64,000 bases of DNA from the NCBI GenBank assembly GCA_965230495.1, contig OZ246004.1:992001-1056000 (forward strand), written 5' to 3'. The notes under the pieces are model-generated. The model had not been told where the DNA came from. It was given only the letters and a program-made list of their open reading frames with translations, and searched no databases. The translations under genes and the position numbers were made by a program. Below are positions 19,302 through 28,992 of the stretch, one piece after another. The stretch's first letter is position 1, and each line of letters begins with the position of its first letter. Source of the DNA: JACJYM01 sp965230495. Its GTDB lineage: Bacteria > Bacteroidota > Bacteroidia > Chitinophagales > Saprospiraceae.

Positions 19302-20315
19302 TTAAAAATTTACATTTCCCATTCTGTAAACTGTGATATCAACATTCGATTGACCTCCTGGATTAATTTCTAACGGTATTTCACTTGGATAGATAAAATA
19401 CCCTGATACATCATTGGGAAGTTCCTGAATAAGTGACAATATCGACTTTTGTAATACGGATAAATCACTTGCAGATAACGTACCTGAGCCATTAGCGTCC
19501 GAAGCCAAAATTTTTGCTTGATCAGAAAACACATCAATCGCCAGAATATGTTTTTGTATTTTAGATAGATCTGAAGCAGTAACACTTGGATGTGGAGCAG
19601 AAGATAGAGATTCCAATACTATCACAGGGTCTGCTATATTTTCAAAACCAGATGGAGGATAATTAAAACCACCATTTTTAATCTCGTTGGTAATATTTAA
19701 TTTAGGAGAATCAGCATTAGCAGGTTTGAGATATAATATATAGGCATTTGATGGAGTGAAACCATTAGCTTTAATTTCTAAATTGGAGGAAATAGTTGTG
19801 ATAGCATTACTTTCTATTTCTTGAGCAGCTTCGATTGCATCATTCATTGTTGAAATCTCCACTGGATATTGAACTGAACCATCAGGAGCGATAACTACAT
19901 AAGATGGAGTACCCCAATAAGGCCCAAAGTCACCATTAATAATTGGGAGTACGGCATTTTGTCCTCCACCATCAGTTCCAGCACCCGGTAAGGTGAAACT
20001 ATGATTGTTTATAAAGTCGGCCACATCATTATTATCATCAAAAGATTGTGTACTAAAAGTAAAAAACTGAACATCTTGTGTTCCTTCGCCCCATTCTTCG
20101 TTTTTGGCCTGAAAGTCAGGGGCTGCGGCATTACATGGAGGACAAGCCACAAAAAACAATTTTATAACTACTACTTTATTTTGATTTAAGTAATCTTCAT
20201 AAAGTGAATGTTCGTTTCCATTAGTGTCAGTAATAGTAAAATCTGGGTAGGTCTGGGCAAATGAAAATTGAAAAACCAGTAAGCTAAAGGCAGTAAGGAT
20301 TTTTGCTTTCATCAT
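19302..20315 (-). CDS. Secreted redoxin (TlpA/AhpC-TSA-like) with dockerin-like C-terminal module
   Basis: A 337-residue protein with a signal peptide (MKAKILTAFSLLVFQFSFA). Residues about 25-170 form a thioredoxin-like domain with the redox pair Cys58-Pro-Pro-Cys61 in FFVACPPCNAAAPDF and the cis-proline loop GTPSYVVIAPDG. Residues about 240-305 hold two dockerin-like units (TASDLSKIQKHILAI and DANGSGTLSASDLSVLQKSIL) with the Asp/Asn spacing of calcium loops. No standard T9SS sorting domain is visible at the C-terminus. It is probably an extracytoplasmic thiol oxidoreductase; the role of the dockerin part is unknown. It lies just upstream of the CarboxypepD_reg gene. Confidence 0.8.
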   Translation of the reverse strand: MMKAKILTAFSLLVFQFSFAQTYPDFTITDTNGNEHSLYEDYLNQNKVVVIKLFFVACPPCNAAAPDFQAKNEEWGEGTQDVQFFTFSTQSFDDNNDVADFINNHSFTLPGAGTDGGGQNAVLPIINGDFGPYWGTPSYVVIAPDGSVQYPVEISTMNDAIEAAQEIESNAITTISSNLEIKANGFTPSNAYILYLKPANADSPKLNITNEIKNGGFNYPPSGFENIADPVIVLESLSSAPHPSVTASDLSKIQKHILAIDVFSDQAKILASDANGSGTLSASDLSVLQKSILSLIQELPNDVSGYFIYPSEIPLEINPGGQSNVDITVYRMGNVNF

Positions 20316-20386
20316 ATTTTGATTTGAATTATGCTAATATATTATACCTCAACTTTAGTGCCAAATAATAGATAATTAAATGTCAA

Positions 20387-20884
20387 TCAAGATGTTCTAA
20401 TTCTCATGATAAAGTCTTCCATGAGATAATTATTTCCAATGTCAATGTTTATTATCCCTATTTTTTGAAAACCCATTTTTTCATAAGCCAGAACAGAATC
20501 ATTATACCTATTAACATTTAATTCTAAATATGGTATACTATTTTCATTCGCTATCTGTCGGATGTAATTTATTGTTTTTCGCCCAACACCCATTTTTCTA
20601 TGAGATGCCTGAATATATATTTTATGCAGTTTAGCTGTGTTTTCTTTATGAGTTAATTGATAGCTCGTATATCCAATATCCTTGGCTGAGACTTGTATGA
20701 GTAAATATTGATGACATTGAGAAAACTGTTTTTCAAGAGAGGTTGTACTATACATCATATTCATCATATAACCGATTTGATCTTTTGATAATATGCTAGC
20801 AAAAAAGTCAGGCCAGATCTTTTTAGCAAGGGTCTGAATTGTACTAATTCCTTCTCTTCCAACTTCCTTAAAGGTAACTTCCAT
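20387..20884 (-). CDS. GNAT family N-acetyltransferase
   Basis: A 165-residue acetyltransferase with the acetyl-CoA binding motif ASHRKMGVGRKTINYI near residues 94-110 (Q/RxxGxG/A pattern). It ends with NVNRYNDSVLAYEKMGFQKIG, the C-terminal GNAT strand and helix. An N-terminal KIWPDFFASILSKDQIGYMM segment is typical of a Bacteroidota subgroup. The substrate is not predictable. It is divergent from lipB, with about 60 bases between the starts. Confidence 0.88.
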   Translation of the reverse strand: MEVTFKEVGREGISTIQTLAKKIWPDFFASILSKDQIGYMMNMMYSTTSLEKQFSQCHQYLLIQVSAKDIGYTSYQLTHKENTAKLHKIYIQASHRKMGVGRKTINYIRQIANENSIPYLELNVNRYNDSVLAYEKMGFQKIGIINIDIGNNYLMEDFIMRIRTS

Positions 20885-20945
20885 TGTAGTTGAATTATTC
20901 GCAACAAAATTATTGTTAATCTATTGTATTATTGTGTTAAAATTA

Positions 20946-21662
20946 ATGGAAATGGAAAAACCTTTGGTGAGGTACGAAGATTTGGGACGTATATCTTATC
21001 AAAAAGCATGGGATTATCAAACTAAAGTATTGAAGGCTTTGGTGAATCAAAAAAAGGGTAGGAAAGATCCCAATCCTAATGCAATTCATTCTTTAATCTT
21101 TTGTGAACACAACCCGGTTTATACATTGGGTAAGAGTGGATCCGAGTCAAATTTGATCAAGCCAATAGAAGAATTGGAAAGAGAGGGAATTGAATTCTTT
21201 AAGATAAATCGAGGAGGAGACATTACGTATCATGGACCTGGACAGATTACAGGTTATCCCATATTTGATCTTGACCACTTTTTTCGGGATGTACATAGAT
21301 ATGTTCGTTCCTTAGAGGAAGTAATGATTCGATCGCTAGATGAGTATGGATTGCAGGGAATTAGAATTAAAGAATATACAGGAGTTTGGTTGGCTCCAGA
21401 AGCTAAATATCCTTTCTATCGTAAGATATGTGCCATTGGAGTCCATATGTCTAGGTGGGTGACTATGCATGGCTTTGCATTTAATGTAAATACGGACTTG
21501 CCTTATTTTGAAAATATAATTCCATGTGGAATTATAGACGAAAACAAATCTGTAACATCTTTGTCCAAAGAATTAGGAAGAAAAATAGATGTTGAGGAAA
21601 TAAAAACCGTTATAAAGGCTAATTTTGCTAAAATTTTTGACTTTAATTTCGTGAATACATGA
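20946..21662 (+). CDS. lipB: Octanoyltransferase LipB
   Basis: LipB transfers octanoyl from acyl carrier protein to lipoyl domains, the first step of lipoate synthesis. The motif RGGDITYHGPGQITGYPIFD and the lysine-containing CAIGVHMSRWVTMHGFAFN are present, and the catalytic Cys lies in IIPCGIIDENKSVTSL. The frame extends upstream to a TTG at 20913, but the ATG at 20946 gives a normal LipB N-terminus (MEMEKPLVRYEDLG), 238 residues in all. The stop overlaps the start of the downstream thioesterase by 4 bases (ATGA), so translation is coupled. Confidence 0.95.
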   Translation: MEMEKPLVRYEDLGRISYQKAWDYQTKVLKALVNQKKGRKDPNPNAIHSLIFCEHNPVYTLGKSGSESNLIKPIEELEREGIEFFKINRGGDITYHGPGQITGYPIFDLDHFFRDVHRYVRSLEEVMIRSLDEYGLQGIRIKEYTGVWLAPEAKYPFYRKICAIGVHMSRWVTMHGFAFNVNTDLPYFENIIPCGIIDENKSVTSLSKELGRKIDVEEIKTVIKANFAKIFDFNFVNT

Positions 21663-22186
21663 GTGAACTAAGAGAGAAAGTAGTAAGCCAATCATTAACT
21701 GTGATGACAGAGATGGTAATGCCCAATGATACCAATCCACTGGGGAATCTAATGGGAGGTTATTTGATGCGATGGATGGATATTGCTACTAGCATATGTG
21801 CAGGAAAGCATTGTGAGGCCCATGTAGTAACGGCATCAGTAGATCATGTGAGTTTTCAAAATCCAATAAAACTTGGTGATGTTATTACGTTAACAGCTAG
21901 AATAACAAGAGCTTTTAACACGTCAGTTGAAGTATTTGTTGAAGTGACTGCAAATGATATTAAAGGAGGCAATGCTATAAAATCCAATCATGCTTATTTT
22001 ACTTTTGTAGCTCTAGATGATGAAACTAGAAAACCTATTCCTGTTCCTCCTCTTCGACCTGTTACAGGTGAAGAGCAAAAACAGTATGAAGGGGCTAAAA
22101 GAAGGAGAGAATTAAGACTTATTTTGAGCGGAAGACTTCAGGCGAAAGATGCAACTGAAATGAAGAACTTTTTTGCTAACCAATAG
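21659..22186 (+). CDS. Acyl-CoA thioesterase (YciA/ACOT hotdog family)
   Basis: A 175-residue hotdog-fold thioesterase. The N-terminal MVMPNDTNPLGNLMGGYLMRWMD carries the conserved catalytic Asn/Asp region, followed by HVVTASVDHVSFQNPIKLGD and a second half typical of the acyl-CoA hydrolase family of YciA and ACOT7. It would hydrolyse medium to long acyl-CoAs in the cytoplasm. It overlaps lipB by 4 bases, so the two are co-expressed. This is reasonable for a fatty-acyl housekeeping pair, though no pathway link is proven. Confidence 0.9.
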   Translation: MSELREKVVSQSLTVMTEMVMPNDTNPLGNLMGGYLMRWMDIATSICAGKHCEAHVVTASVDHVSFQNPIKLGDVITLTARITRAFNTSVEVFVEVTANDIKGGNAIKSNHAYFTFVALDDETRKPIPVPPLRPVTGEEQKQYEGAKRRRELRLILSGRLQAKDATEMKNFFANQ

Positions 22187-22240
22187 AAATTTTTAAAATT
22201 GCATTTTTGAGTATATTTGGAGGCCAAAACTTAAGAATCA

Positions 22241-22717
22241 ATTCAAATTCATAATTTTAGATTATCAGTATTCTTTTTTAGCTTTTTACTCATTTTTAGT
22301 TGTTCTTCAGAGAAAGTAGAAAGTGTTGATAATAATACCGAACTTGACAAAGAAATATCTCTAACGAAATTAGATAAGGAATTAACGGGTGTAACGTTTA
22401 ATAACAAGTTAGATCCTAAAAAAGTAAAGCCCTCACAATATTACATCAATGTATACAATGGTGGAGGTGTGGCCATAGGTGATATTAACGGTGATAATCT
22501 ACCGGATATATATTTAACTGGGAATGTCGTAGGTAATAAGCTGTACCTTAATAAGGGAGGACTTAAATTTCAAGATATAACAACGTTGTCGGGTGTCGGT
22601 TTAGAGGATAGTTGGTCCACCGGAGTAACCATGGCGGATGTAAACAATGATGGCCACTTAGATATATACGTGTGCTTATCTTATCATGATGAGCCTAAAC
22701 TTATGGAGAATAAGTAA
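22241..22717 (+). pseudogene. N-terminal fragment of the CRTAC1/FG-GAP protein gene, start lost and nonsense codon
   Basis: An open frame from a stop at 22232 to the TAA at 22715 encodes a lipoprotein-like signal (LSVFFFSFLLIFSCSSEK). It continues with TGVTFNNKLD and YINVYNGGGVAIGDINGDN, the standard head of ASPIC/UnbV VCBS-repeat proteins. There is no ATG, GTG or TTG at a fitting position before the signal peptide; only ATT codons occur there. The frame stops at TAA in LMENK-stop-FINDGQGSF, where family members have a Leu. The same frame continues for 946 more codons, so a single TTA-to-TAA change explains the break. The start coordinate is approximate. Confidence 0.65.
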
Positions 22718-22750
22718 TTTATTAATGATGGTCAGGGAAGTTTTAGCGAA

Positions 22751-25555
22751 ATGGGGAAAGAGTTTGGAGTGAATGATTCAGGATATAGTATTGATGCGGT
22801 ATTTTTTGACTATGATAAAGATGGTGATCTTGACTTATATGTTTGTAATCACCCTAAACATCAATCAGGTGTTACACTTGATGAACATTATCAGAATTGG
22901 TTAAAGCCTATAGAAGAATATTCTGATAGATTGTATAGAAATAATAATGACGGCACCTTCAGTGATGTTACTAAGGAAGCAGGTGTATTTAATTATGGTT
23001 CTACTCTTAGTGCCAGTGTGTCAGATTTTAATAATGATGGATGGTCTGATATTTATGTTTCAGTAGATCATAATGAACCAGATGTTTATTATGAAAATAA
23101 TGGAGATGGGACTTTTTCAAAGCAAATCAAGAAAAGGTTTCAGCATACTGCATTTAGTGCTATGGGATCAGATGCAGCTGATTTTAATAATGATGGATTA
23201 ATTGATTTTATATCCGTAGACATGCTGTCTGAAGACAATTTTAGGCAGAAAGCACAGATGGGAGATATGAATCCGGGACTTTATTGGACAAATATCGAAC
23301 GGGGATACAATCATACAATTATGAGAAATCAATTGCATTTAAACAATGGCAATGGGACTTTCTCTGAAATTGCGGCAATGGCAGGAATAAGCAAGACGGA
23401 TTGGAGTTGGGCACCACTTTTTGTTGATTTCAATAATAATGGGTACAAGGATTTATTTGTTAGTAATGGGTATCTGTTAGATATTTTAGATAAGGATTTC
23501 AGAAAAAAAGCACTGGCATCGTTGGAAAATGCAGCAGGTCAGAACCAAAATCCTGTACAACTATTATTGGAAAAAGTGGATGAGATGACCTCGACGAAGC
23601 TGAGGAACTATTGTTTTCAAAATAATGGAGATCTTAAGTTTACAGATGTTTCCGAAACTTCAGGCCTTGGGTTTGATGGTTATTCCAATGGAGCGGCGTA
23701 TGGAGATTTGGATCAGGATGGAGATATGGATTTAGTAGTAAATAATATTAACGAAGTTGCTCAGATATATGAAAATCAAGCTAATAATAATGGAAACAAC
23801 TATTTGATCATTGAGTTAGATGGAAATAAAAAAATCCATACCTATGGTACAAGGGTATTTGTTGAATCTAATTTAGGTACTCAGGTTCAGGAGTTACAAC
23901 CTACAAGAGGATATCAATCATCCATGGAAGAGATTTTGCACTTTGGATTGGCTAATAATCAAAAAGCCTCTTTAGTCAAGGTGCAATGGATGGATGGGAG
24001 TATTGAGGAATTAAGAGATGTTTCGTCAAATCAAAGATTAACCCTTCAATACAAAGATGCTGTTCCAGAAAGGGATAATGATCGAAGAAATGGATATTTT
24101 GTCAAATCAGATGAGGCTCTTATTAACGAATGGAGACACATTGAAAATGAATTTGATGACTACGAATTTCAAGTGTTGTTACCACATAAAATGTCTCAAT
24201 TTGGACCCCATATTTCTTCAGCGGATATCAATGGTGATGGTTTAACTGATCTTTATATAGGGGGAGCAAAGGGACAAGAGGGAACTCTAATGATGCAGAA
24301 AGAAGACGGTAAATTTTATAAGATCGAACAAGTTGCGTTCAATAAAGATAGAAGATTCGAGGATCTGGGTTCTGTTTTTTTTGATGTAGATAATGACAAT
24401 GACTTGGACCTCTATGTAGTAAGTGGTGGAAATTTTGCCACGGCCAATAATGAAATATACATGGATCGTTTGTATTTGAATGATGGAAATGGTATTTTCT
24501 CCAGATCTACCACATCTATTCCTTCTATTACGGTAAGTGGATCATGTGTAAAGCCATGTGATTTTGACAATGATGGAGATATTGATCTATTTGTGGGGGG
24601 TAGACATGTTCCGCATAAATATCCATTTCCAGAATCTTCTTTTATACTTAGTAATGAAAATGGTGTATTAAAAAAACATACGACGTCTAATATATTAGAA
24701 AATCTTGGAATGGTCACAGATGCATTATGGACTGATATCAATGATGATAAGCGACCAGATTTAATAATAGTGGGAGAGTGGATGCCTATTACCGTATTGG
24801 TTCAAGAAGATGAAAAATTTAACAATAGGACTGAAGAGTTTAATCTTGACAAAACAGTAGGATGGTGGAATGCTATCAAAGAAGGTGATTTTAACGGAGA
24901 TGGAAAAAAGGAGTATGTTCTTGGTAATTTAGGCCAAAACTACAAGTATAAAGTGGATGGAAAAGAAGATTTTCATGTATATGCACATGATTTTGATAAT
25001 AGTGGAACTGTAGATATTGCCTTAGGGTATTTTTATGATAATGAAATTTATCCGGTTAGAGGACGTCAGTGTTCATCAGAGCAAGTGCCTGTTATTGCTG
25101 AGAAGTTTCCTAATTACCATTCTTTCGCAAAGGCAAATATTTCGGATGTTTATGGAGAAGACCTCAATAATGCTTTGCATTATCAAATCAATACTTTTTC
25201 GACCTCTATTCTAAAGAAAGGAAATACGGGATGGGAATTGGAAAAACTTCCCAATAAAGCTCAAATAGCTCCGGTTAATACCTTGATCGTGGAAGATCTC
25301 AACAATGATACAATCGATGATGTGATAATGGCTGGAAATCTATTCGTTTCTGAGGTCGAAACAGGCAGAGCAGACGCCGGTACAGGACAAATATTACTTG
25401 GTAGTAAAAACGAAAACTATACAATTTTGGGCCCGAGTGAAAGCGGTATTTATATTCCAGGAGATGTAAAATGCTTGGAATACATCTCCGATAAATACCT
25501 TTTCGTGGCAAACAATGATGATAAGCTAGAAGTGTTTAGAAGGCAAAATAAGTAA
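22751..25555 (+). CDS. CRTAC1/ASPIC-UnbV FG-GAP repeat protein, large C-terminal part
   Basis: A 934-residue frame, in phase with the upstream fragment and separated from it only by the TAA at 22715. It has repeated FG-GAP/VCBS calcium motifs (DYDKDGDLDLYV, DFNNDGWSDIYV, DINGDGLTDLYIGG, DVDNDNDLDLYVVSGG) and an ASPIC/UnbV segment near residue 410 (VKVQWMDGSIEEL). These proteins are extracellular beta-propellers found in large numbers in Bacteroidota. If translation began at the ATG at 22751 the product would lack a signal peptide and one propeller blade. It is therefore probably a pseudogene or a damaged gene, although the rest of the frame is undamaged. Confidence 0.75.
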   Translation: MGKEFGVNDSGYSIDAVFFDYDKDGDLDLYVCNHPKHQSGVTLDEHYQNWLKPIEEYSDRLYRNNNDGTFSDVTKEAGVFNYGSTLSASVSDFNNDGWSDIYVSVDHNEPDVYYENNGDGTFSKQIKKRFQHTAFSAMGSDAADFNNDGLIDFISVDMLSEDNFRQKAQMGDMNPGLYWTNIERGYNHTIMRNQLHLNNGNGTFSEIAAMAGISKTDWSWAPLFVDFNNNGYKDLFVSNGYLLDILDKDFRKKALASLENAAGQNQNPVQLLLEKVDEMTSTKLRNYCFQNNGDLKFTDVSETSGLGFDGYSNGAAYGDLDQDGDMDLVVNNINEVAQIYENQANNNGNNYLIIELDGNKKIHTYGTRVFVESNLGTQVQELQPTRGYQSSMEEILHFGLANNQKASLVKVQWMDGSIEELRDVSSNQRLTLQYKDAVPERDNDRRNGYFVKSDEALINEWRHIENEFDDYEFQVLLPHKMSQFGPHISSADINGDGLTDLYIGGAKGQEGTLMMQKEDGKFYKIEQVAFNKDRRFEDLGSVFFDVDNDNDLDLYVVSGGNFATANNEIYMDRLYLNDGNGIFSRSTTSIPSITVSGSCVKPCDFDNDGDIDLFVGGRHVPHKYPFPESSFILSNENGVLKKHTTSNILENLGMVTDALWTDINDDKRPDLIIVGEWMPITVLVQEDEKFNNRTEEFNLDKTVGWWNAIKEGDFNGDGKKEYVLGNLGQNYKYKVDGKEDFHVYAHDFDNSGTVDIALGYFYDNEIYPVRGRQCSSEQVPVIAEKFPNYHSFAKANISDVYGEDLNNALHYQINTFSTSILKKGNTGWELEKLPNKAQIAPVNTLIVEDLNNDTIDDVIMAGNLFVSEVETGRADAGTGQILLGSKNENYTILGPSESGIYIPGDVKCLEYISDKYLFVANNDDKLEVFRRQNK

Positions 25556-25559
25556 GGAA

Positions 25560-28500
25560 TTATCCTCCTTTCTTTTTAAGGGGATTCCAACCTCCCAATT
25601 TGTCTTTTATTTTATCTATTTCTTTTTCAGCTTCTTTTTGAAGGTCATCTTTTCCCTTGTCAAGTATGCTGTCAGGAATCGTTTTATCTACCACATCTTT
25701 AGTCTTTTTAATTACCTCTTTCTTCAAAGTATCAATGGTCTCTTTTTTAATAGTATCTATTTTGTTCTTTACCTTGTTCGCTTCTTCGTTGATCTTCGTA
25801 TTAATAGAATCCTTAACTTCTTCAGTGACTTCAGTAATTTCTTCCTTAACCTTATCGGTCTGGTCATTTATTTTATCGGTAACTACATCTTTAATTTGAC
25901 TCTGTGCATTATTGCCAGAACTTCCAAGAGGTTTTATGCTAATGTCAGGATTTTGCATATCTCCAGTAAGATTAACCAAAACATCAATATTTTCTCCTTG
26001 ATTAATATTTACACCTAAGGAAGAAGCTTCTTTTTCCAGAAAACTCAAACCGCTGACAACTGTACCCGTTATAACATTGTCTTGTAATAATTTTCGGGGT
26101 ATCTTCATTTCAATTTTATAATCCATACCCCCATCAAGTAAGTGTGACCCAATCACATCGAAATTAATTCCAGAATAATCAAAATTAAAAGGTTTAACAT
26201 GTACACGACCGTCCTTTACCTCAAACCAGTTTTTAGTATTCTCAAGCTTAATGTTTTGAAGTGGTTTTATATGTAGTTTTTCAAAAATTCCTTGAATCGG
26301 AAGGAAATCTTTTATAAGTCCATGTAAAGTTTCAAGAAAGCCCGCTGCGTTTATAGAAGATAGCTGAGGATTCATTTCCGAGTCCAAAGCTGAGCTAAAA
26401 GATAGCGTAGAATTAAAACTTCCTTTCATATATTTTGAAATAGGAACCATTTTTTCAAACAACTCTATTTTGGTTACTGCCTGACTAAATTTCATTTCTT
26501 GAAATGCCATATCAACGGATACTTCCGGTCTTTCAACTTGTTTGGTGTCATAGACTCCTTTAATGGCCAGTTGACCTCCTAAACTATTTGCTATTAGGTT
26601 GTCAAGATGTGCTTTTTGGTCATAAATAGATATTTTTCCATTGAGGTTAGTCATATCAATTTTATCATATAGTACATTATCTATTTGAGCATCTAGGACT
26701 ATATTCATCCTTTCCGGAATGGGAATCATCATTTGTGTGGTTCCTTCATTTTCCACTTCAGAAATATATTTATTGAGGTTTTGTCTTTTAGAATAAAAGT
26801 CAAACTGTCCATATAACGTATCGTTAGAGAATAAAAACGAATTCACATTAGTCGCCACACCATCTAGGCTTAGATCGTTTCCGTTGATATTCATGGAAAG
26901 ATTTTCTAAGTTTAGCTTCTCCCCCTTATAGTTACCTTTTAATTTCGCCGCATCGATTTCATATTCGGCATATATTATTTTATCGGCTAAACATTCAATG
27001 GTTAAAGTCTTATTAGAAATATTAGTTGCCAAAGAATCGATTTCTAGGTTAGAACCAGTACTAGTTTCGCTAGTAGAAGAATTGACTGCCATCACTTCGT
27101 TGAGGTCGATAAGCTTACTACGGCTCAAGAGATTCATTTTTGAGTTCTCCGAAGTAAAGATATTTAAAGGGTTTTCAATATTACCTTCAATATTATAATC
27201 GGATTTTCCGTATGTGATTTTATCACTTGATATATTAATTTTTGTAGGGTCGAAATCGGCTCTTGCCATTTTAATTTTTGTAGGTAATGATCCCTCATAG
27301 TCTACCAAAATATCATTCAGCTGTAGATATCCGTCAAGATTAGTTTTTTCATAGTTTTGAGAAAGAATATCTTCAATATTGGCATCTATTCTTAACTCAG
27401 TTTCCATTAATCCGTTTAATTGCTTTATAGACTCATCTGGTATTAGTTCTTTCCAATTAGCTGCATTAATGGAGCCTTTAATATCTCCTTTTACTTTGGT
27501 CTGATTCAAATAGAATTTCCCTCCGATTTCATCATTGTCTAATTTGAATCCAAATTTAGAAATGTTGACACTCAAAGATTTAAGAAGTGGGTCGGAGGAT
27601 TTGATTTGTGAGATTAGGTTGAAATCATTTATAGATTTGGGCATTTCAGGATATTGAATGTATCCATCATTTACTTTAATTTTGATATCGAATGAAGGGA
27701 GTTTGTTCTCACTATAAAGTCCATTGATTTTTCCCTCAAAAATGGTGCTTCCGGATGACTTTACATCTGCATAGTCTCTTGTGTAAACTCCGGGAATGAG
27801 AGACCAGATGTCTTTGAAATCAGATTTGCCACTAGAAAAATCTAAATCCAGTTCGATTTCTTCTGACTTCTTTAATGTAATATTGCCACTACTTTCCAAA
27901 TTAATCTCGTTCAATTTTAGCTTCCCTTGTTTCAGTTTTATATTAGTATCATTTCTATTTATTATTTCTAAGGCAAGATCTGTTTTAGCTTCTGCATGTG
28001 ATAAATATTTAATTCCGTCCATCCAGTAGGAGATATCATTTACTTCAGCAATTGTCTTCGTTCTTAAGGTTTCGTTTTCTAATCCAACTGAACTATGAGA
28101 GTTAATATTACCAATATTCATTTTCTGATTCGTAACCAGATCCATATACATAAGAGATCCATTTTTAATCCTGAATTCTTCAAGATTGATTGCGAGAGAG
28201 CTATTAGAGGATTCTTGTTCTGCAGTTTTTATTATATCGTAATTGGCTTTTTGATTTTCTAAGACCAGAATATTTACGGAAGGATTGTCTAAATTTACTT
28301 TTGTTATTTCGTATTCTTTTGAGTCAAAGAGGGCTTTAAGGGGAAGAGATAGGCTAGCCTCTGACGTGGATAATAGATTGATATTTTCGAATTCTAGAAT
28401 ACCGTTAACAGTTATATCATGCACAGAGACAGAAAGTTGCGGAAAGTCTTTGAAAACAGAAAGAGATATGTCTTTAAAATCAACGCTAGCATTAACGTTT

Positions 28501-28622
28501 TCATTTATTATTCTTTTGAGGTTTTCATGGATTTCTTCCTTAAAAACAAAAGGTAGTAACACCCCAGCGAGAATTATCCCAATAAGAACAATAAAGAACC
28601 ACTTCAAAGTTTTTTTTAACAT
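25560..28622 (-). CDS. AsmA-like family protein
   Basis: A 1020-residue protein anchored by one N-terminal membrane helix (FFIVLIGIILAGVLLPFVF, about residues 9-27). The long beta-rich periplasmic body starts with the AsmA-type signature of a helix followed by NASVDFKDISLSVFKDFPQL. AsmA-family proteins are implicated in lipid movement between inner and outer membrane. Residues about 780-910 resemble the AsmA C-terminal region. The last 110 residues are a Lys/Glu-rich coiled coil (repeats of TEEVKDSI and KKETIDTLKKE). It is convergent with the CRTAC1 gene, 4 bases apart. Confidence 0.82.
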   Translation of the reverse strand: MLKKTLKWFFIVLIGIILAGVLLPFVFKEEIHENLKRIINENVNASVDFKDISLSVFKDFPQLSVSVHDITVNGILEFENINLLSTSEASLSLPLKALFDSKEYEITKVNLDNPSVNILVLENQKANYDIIKTAEQESSNSSLAINLEEFRIKNGSLMYMDLVTNQKMNIGNINSHSSVGLENETLRTKTIAEVNDISYWMDGIKYLSHAEAKTDLALEIINRNDTNIKLKQGKLKLNEINLESSGNITLKKSEEIELDLDFSSGKSDFKDIWSLIPGVYTRDYADVKSSGSTIFEGKINGLYSENKLPSFDIKIKVNDGYIQYPEMPKSINDFNLISQIKSSDPLLKSLSVNISKFGFKLDNDEIGGKFYLNQTKVKGDIKGSINAANWKELIPDESIKQLNGLMETELRIDANIEDILSQNYEKTNLDGYLQLNDILVDYEGSLPTKIKMARADFDPTKINISSDKITYGKSDYNIEGNIENPLNIFTSENSKMNLLSRSKLIDLNEVMAVNSSTSETSTGSNLEIDSLATNISNKTLTIECLADKIIYAEYEIDAAKLKGNYKGEKLNLENLSMNINGNDLSLDGVATNVNSFLFSNDTLYGQFDFYSKRQNLNKYISEVENEGTTQMMIPIPERMNIVLDAQIDNVLYDKIDMTNLNGKISIYDQKAHLDNLIANSLGGQLAIKGVYDTKQVERPEVSVDMAFQEMKFSQAVTKIELFEKMVPISKYMKGSFNSTLSFSSALDSEMNPQLSSINAAGFLETLHGLIKDFLPIQGIFEKLHIKPLQNIKLENTKNWFEVKDGRVHVKPFNFDYSGINFDVIGSHLLDGGMDYKIEMKIPRKLLQDNVITGTVVSGLSFLEKEASSLGVNINQGENIDVLVNLTGDMQNPDISIKPLGSSGNNAQSQIKDVVTDKINDQTDKVKEEITEVTEEVKDSINTKINEEANKVKNKIDTIKKETIDTLKKEVIKKTKDVVDKTIPDSILDKGKDDLQKEAEKEIDKIKDKLGGWNPLKKKGG

Positions 28623-28683
28623 AATAGGTATTTATATTCCGATATGATAACGTAGATTAGATGTAAAATGATAAGTAAATTGC

Positions 28684-28716
28684 AAAAAAAAAGCCACAGA
28701 TTGAATAATCTATGGC
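28684..28716 (-). terminator. Rho-independent terminator after the 80-residue gene
   Basis: Read on the minus strand, a 10-base-pair stem with one mismatch (GCCATAGATT / AATCTGTGGC) around a 4-base loop is followed by nine T. It lies about 25 bases after the stop at 28741, so it ends the transcript of the small protein and perhaps of rpsU upstream. Confidence 0.8.
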
Positions 28717-28740
28717 TTATATATTTTTTAACGTATTACC

Positions 28741-28983
28741 TTACAATACTGTAAGAGATGATTTAGCTTTTAATGCTTCATAATTGGATTCCACAAACTT
28801 CTTTCCATCCCACTTCCCCAACCATTCACACTTTTCTTTATAAGATTTCAAGTAGCCTGAGTAAGCCAATAATGCCTTATCTCTTTCTGTTCTTTTTATC
28901 GTAATAGAATTATTATAATCCTTTTTTATTGTAAAATAATATACGTTTTTTCCGAAGTCAAATTTTTTACTCTTTCTAGCCAT
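28741..28983 (-). CDS. Conserved small basic protein, unknown function
   Basis: An 80-residue lysine-rich protein (MARKSKKFDFGKNVYYFTIK...). It has a beta-like first half and a WLGKWDGKKFVESNYEALKAK second half. I do not recognise a named family. It starts 10 bases after the stop of bS21 and is followed by a clear terminator, so both form one transcript. The high charge and placement next to a ribosomal gene hint at an RNA or ribosome link, which is inference only. Confidence 0.7.
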   Translation of the reverse strand: MARKSKKFDFGKNVYYFTIKKDYNNSITIKRTERDKALLAYSGYLKSYKEKCEWLGKWDGKKFVESNYEALKAKSSLTVL

Positions 28984-28992
28984 ATTGTTTAA

